Shown: piece by piece, positions 62,377 through 64,000 of the stretch | How the letters are laid out: every line of letters begins with the position of its first letter | Position numbering within the stretch: position 1 is the first letter of the stretch | Assembly: GCA_022841465.1 (NCBI GenBank) | Contig: JALHRL010000017.1 | Span: forward strand, 18,580-82,579 | Origin: Bacteroidia bacterium | Lineage (GTDB): Bacteria; Bacteroidota; Bacteroidia; B-17B0; Aurantibacillaceae | DNA length: 64,000 bases | Reading direction: 5' to 3' | The notes under the pieces: model-generated | What the model saw: only the letters and a program-made list of their open reading frames with translations | The model's database searches: none | What the model was told of the DNA's origin: nothing | Position numbers and translations under genes: made by a program

Positions 62377-63501
62377 ATGCCTGATAGCAGCTTCATAGTC
62401 AAAGAAAAAGAACCATTACACCTAAAGGTGGTAAGCAACCAAAAAAACCTTCAACAAAAGGAAAGGTTAAAAAAATTATTGGTAGAACGTTGCGGCGAAA
62501 AGGCGTATAAATACTTCAATTATTTTATAGAAACCGAATCGCCTGAAAGTTTGGTGGTGAGTACTACCAACGAGTTTAATATTTTAAATCACCCGGGCTC
62601 GGTAAATGCTATTTTAAATTTAAGCAAGGTTAACAACATACGTTACATTAATAAATTTTTTGAAAAGGTTAACAGCAAATTAGAAAACGAAAATTATTTT
62701 ATTGTTTGTTTTGAAACATTAACGGCTCGTAAAGAAAGACATCGTTTAGGAAACATTCCCGTAATAAAAAACATTTGGTTTATATTGGAATTTATTTTTT
62801 TACGCATGTTCCCAAAAATATGGGGCTTTAAAAAAATATATTTTTTAGTAACACGAGGGCGTAACCGCTTGTTATCAAAAGCAGAGGTAATGGGGCGTTT
62901 GGTAAGTTGTGGTTTTAAAATTGAAGCCAGCGAAGCATACAATGGATTAACTTATGTAGTTTGCAAAAAAATAAAAGAGCCTGAATTTAATTTTCATGTA
63001 AGTTATGGTCCCTTGTTTACCATGAAGCGCATGGGAAAAAACGGAAAAATTATTGGTGTATATAAATTCCGCACCATGCACCCTTACGCAGAATACTTAC
63101 AAGATTATGTATTGAAATTAAACGGCTATGCCGAAAGCGGTAAACCCAAAGATGATTTTAGATTAACACCCTGGGGCCGTTTTTTAAGAAGGTATTGGCT
63201 AGATGAATTGCCGCAGTTATTAAATGTATTGAAAGGCGATTTAAAATTAGTGGGTGTACGCCCTATTTCTGAAAGATATTTTCAAGACATTCCGAAAGAT
63301 TTGCAAGAATTACGTTTAAAATTTAAACCCGGCTGTATTCCACCTTACGTGGCGCTTAATAGAAAAAGCGATGTAAATTCCGTACTACAAGCCGAACGCG
63401 AATACCTCGAAGAAAAGGTCAGAAGGCCTTATACAACGGATACTCGTTACTTCTTTAAGGCTATCTTTAATATAATTTTTAAAAGAAAGAGAAGTGCATA
63501 G
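62377..63501 (+). CDS. Bacterial sugar transferase (initiating phosphoglycosyltransferase type)
   Basis: The C-terminal ~165 residues are a bacterial sugar transferase domain: LFTMKRMGKNGKIIGVYKFR, TPWGRFLRRYWLDELPQLLN, VLKGDLKLVGVRPISERYF and CIPPYVALNRK. Such enzymes put the first sugar phosphate on undecaprenyl phosphate. The N-terminal ~200 residues have no recognised family and only one strong hydrophobic stretch (about 130-150, FILEFIFLRMFPKIW). The usual membrane helix right before KR-RG-D is replaced by a soluble region. I use the ATG at 62377; TTG at 62338 would add 13 residues. It is separated from the glycan operon by repeats but probably serves it. Confidence 0.85.
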   Translation: MPDSSFIVKEKEPLHLKVVSNQKNLQQKERLKKLLVERCGEKAYKYFNYFIETESPESLVVSTTNEFNILNHPGSVNAILNLSKVNNIRYINKFFEKVNSKLENENYFIVCFETLTARKERHRLGNIPVIKNIWFILEFIFLRMFPKIWGFKKIYFLVTRGRNRLLSKAEVMGRLVSCGFKIEASEAYNGLTYVVCKKIKEPEFNFHVSYGPLFTMKRMGKNGKIIGVYKFRTMHPYAEYLQDYVLKLNGYAESGKPKDDFRLTPWGRFLRRYWLDELPQLLNVLKGDLKLVGVRPISERYFQDIPKDLQELRLKFKPGCIPPYVALNRKSDVNSVLQAEREYLEEKVRRPYTTDTRYFFKAIFNIIFKRKRSA

Positions 63502-63507
63502 TGCGCT

Positions 63508-63994
63508 CGTCATTGCGAGGAGCGCCGATGTATCCGGGCGACGAAGCAATCTCATACTTAGGAAAGCTTGAAATAATTATACTGTATGTGAGATTGCTTC
63601 GCTCTGCTCGCAATGACGGGATGCTGCGCTCGCAATGACGGAACACTCGTCATTGCGAGGAGCACCGATGTATCCGGGCGACGAAGCAATCTCATACTTA
63701 GGAAAGCTTGTGATAATTATGCTGTATGTGAGATTGCTTCGCTGCGCTCGCAATGACGGAACACTCGTCATTGCGAGGAGCGCCGATGTATCCGGGCGAC
63801 GAAGCAATCTCATACATAGAAATGCAATTGATAATTATGCCTCGTGTGAGATTGCTTCGCTGCGCTCGCAATGACGGAACACTCGTCATTGCGAGGAGCG
63901 CCGATGTATCCGGGCGACGAAGCAATCTCATACTTAGGAAAGCTTGAAATAATTATACTGTATGTGAGATTGCTTCGCTCTGCTCGCAATGACG
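63508..63994. repeat. Tandem array of four 111-bp REP/MITE-like repeats
   Basis: Units at 63508-63618, 63648-63758, 63766-63876 and 63884-63994; the last three are spaced exactly 118 bases apart. Between unit 1 and 2 there is an extra half-arm. All have outer CGTCATTGCGAG / CTCGCAATGACG and inner CGAAGCAATCTCA / TGAGATTGCTTCG arms. Three share the same centre (TACTTAGGAAAGCTTG). They differ from the 33-kb copies by TATCCGGGCGA instead of TATCCGTGCGA. The array may continue past the window. Confidence 0.92.
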
Positions 63995-64000
63995 GGATGC

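Noticed and set aside
63577..63947. Overlapping frames of 64-79 codons in the REP array
   Set aside because: They are translations of the palindromic repeats on both strands and repeat themselves with the array.
63508..63994. Regularly spaced repeats that could be taken for a CRISPR array
   Set aside because: Units are 111 bp palindromes separated by 7 bases or by an extra arm, not 25-40 bp repeats with unique spacers; no cas genes are near.

Overview
The window looks like about 64 kb of a low-GC Bacteroidota (Bacteroidetes) chromosome. Evidence: gliding/T9SS genes (gldB, gldC, a type A C-terminal sorting domain), a PorT-like barrel protein, LptC/LpxB outer-membrane genes, type III pantothenate kinase, promoters of the Bacteroidota form TTTG-N18/19-TAnnTTTG, and weak Shine-Dalgarno sequences. 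I cannot name a genus.

Region 1 (1-10070) is an accessory island ending at a tRNA-Phe. The tRNA 3' end faces left and a tyrosine integrase with a small excisionase-like protein lies next to it. The cargo is a receiver-domain protein cut by the window edge, a sirtuin-like protein, a DUF2971 gene with integron-cassette-like boundaries, a GHKL ATPase fused to a Shedu-like nuclease, and an overlapping trio (STAS-like/GHKL ATPase, DUF4325, two-helix membrane protein). Most of this cargo resembles defence or signalling genes.

Region 2 (10071-33210) is ordinary core genome: tRNA-Phe, coaX, an outer-membrane protein, lptC, a zinc metallopeptidase, surE, lpxB, a SpoIID-like protein, a metal-binding HMA protein with its outer-membrane partner, an OmpA/TPR lipoprotein, rpsT, an OmpA protein, wecB, a PorT-like protein, gldB, gldC, mnmA, a T9SS-secreted protein, a MORN protein, recQ and an M23/LysM peptidase.

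Region 3 (33210-40820) mixes an LRR protein, a SPOR protein and groES-groEL with many repeat families. Between groEL and the sugar cluster lie a DUF559 nuclease gene bracketed by CCCCC/GGGGG repeats and an MntA-HepT toxin-antitoxin pair.

Region 4 (40821-61414) is one long co-directional surface-polysaccharide operon: a UDP-GlcNAc 4-epimerase-like SDR, HisH/HisF-like proteins plus WbpG (acetamidino-sugar formation), a Wzx-like flippase, methyltransferases, several glycosyltransferases (one frameshifted at a dnaX-type slippery heptamer), a Wzy-like polymerase, the CapE/F/G route to UDP-L-FucNAc, a WecG/TagA transferase, and an unusual fusion of a class II glutaminase with a WbpG-like PP-loop domain. 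After another repeat zone comes a sugar-phosphate transferase (62377-63501) that probably starts the glycan.

The strongest new signal is the set of structured repeats. One ~105 bp element occurs three times with compensatory changes in its stem. Its copies sit between repeated copies of gene ends: the start of the epimerase gene three times, and the last 37 codons of a VanZ-like gene twice. A second palindromic element, a 111 bp REP/MITE family arrayed in tandem at the right edge, and the repeat-flanked DUF559 gene complete the picture.
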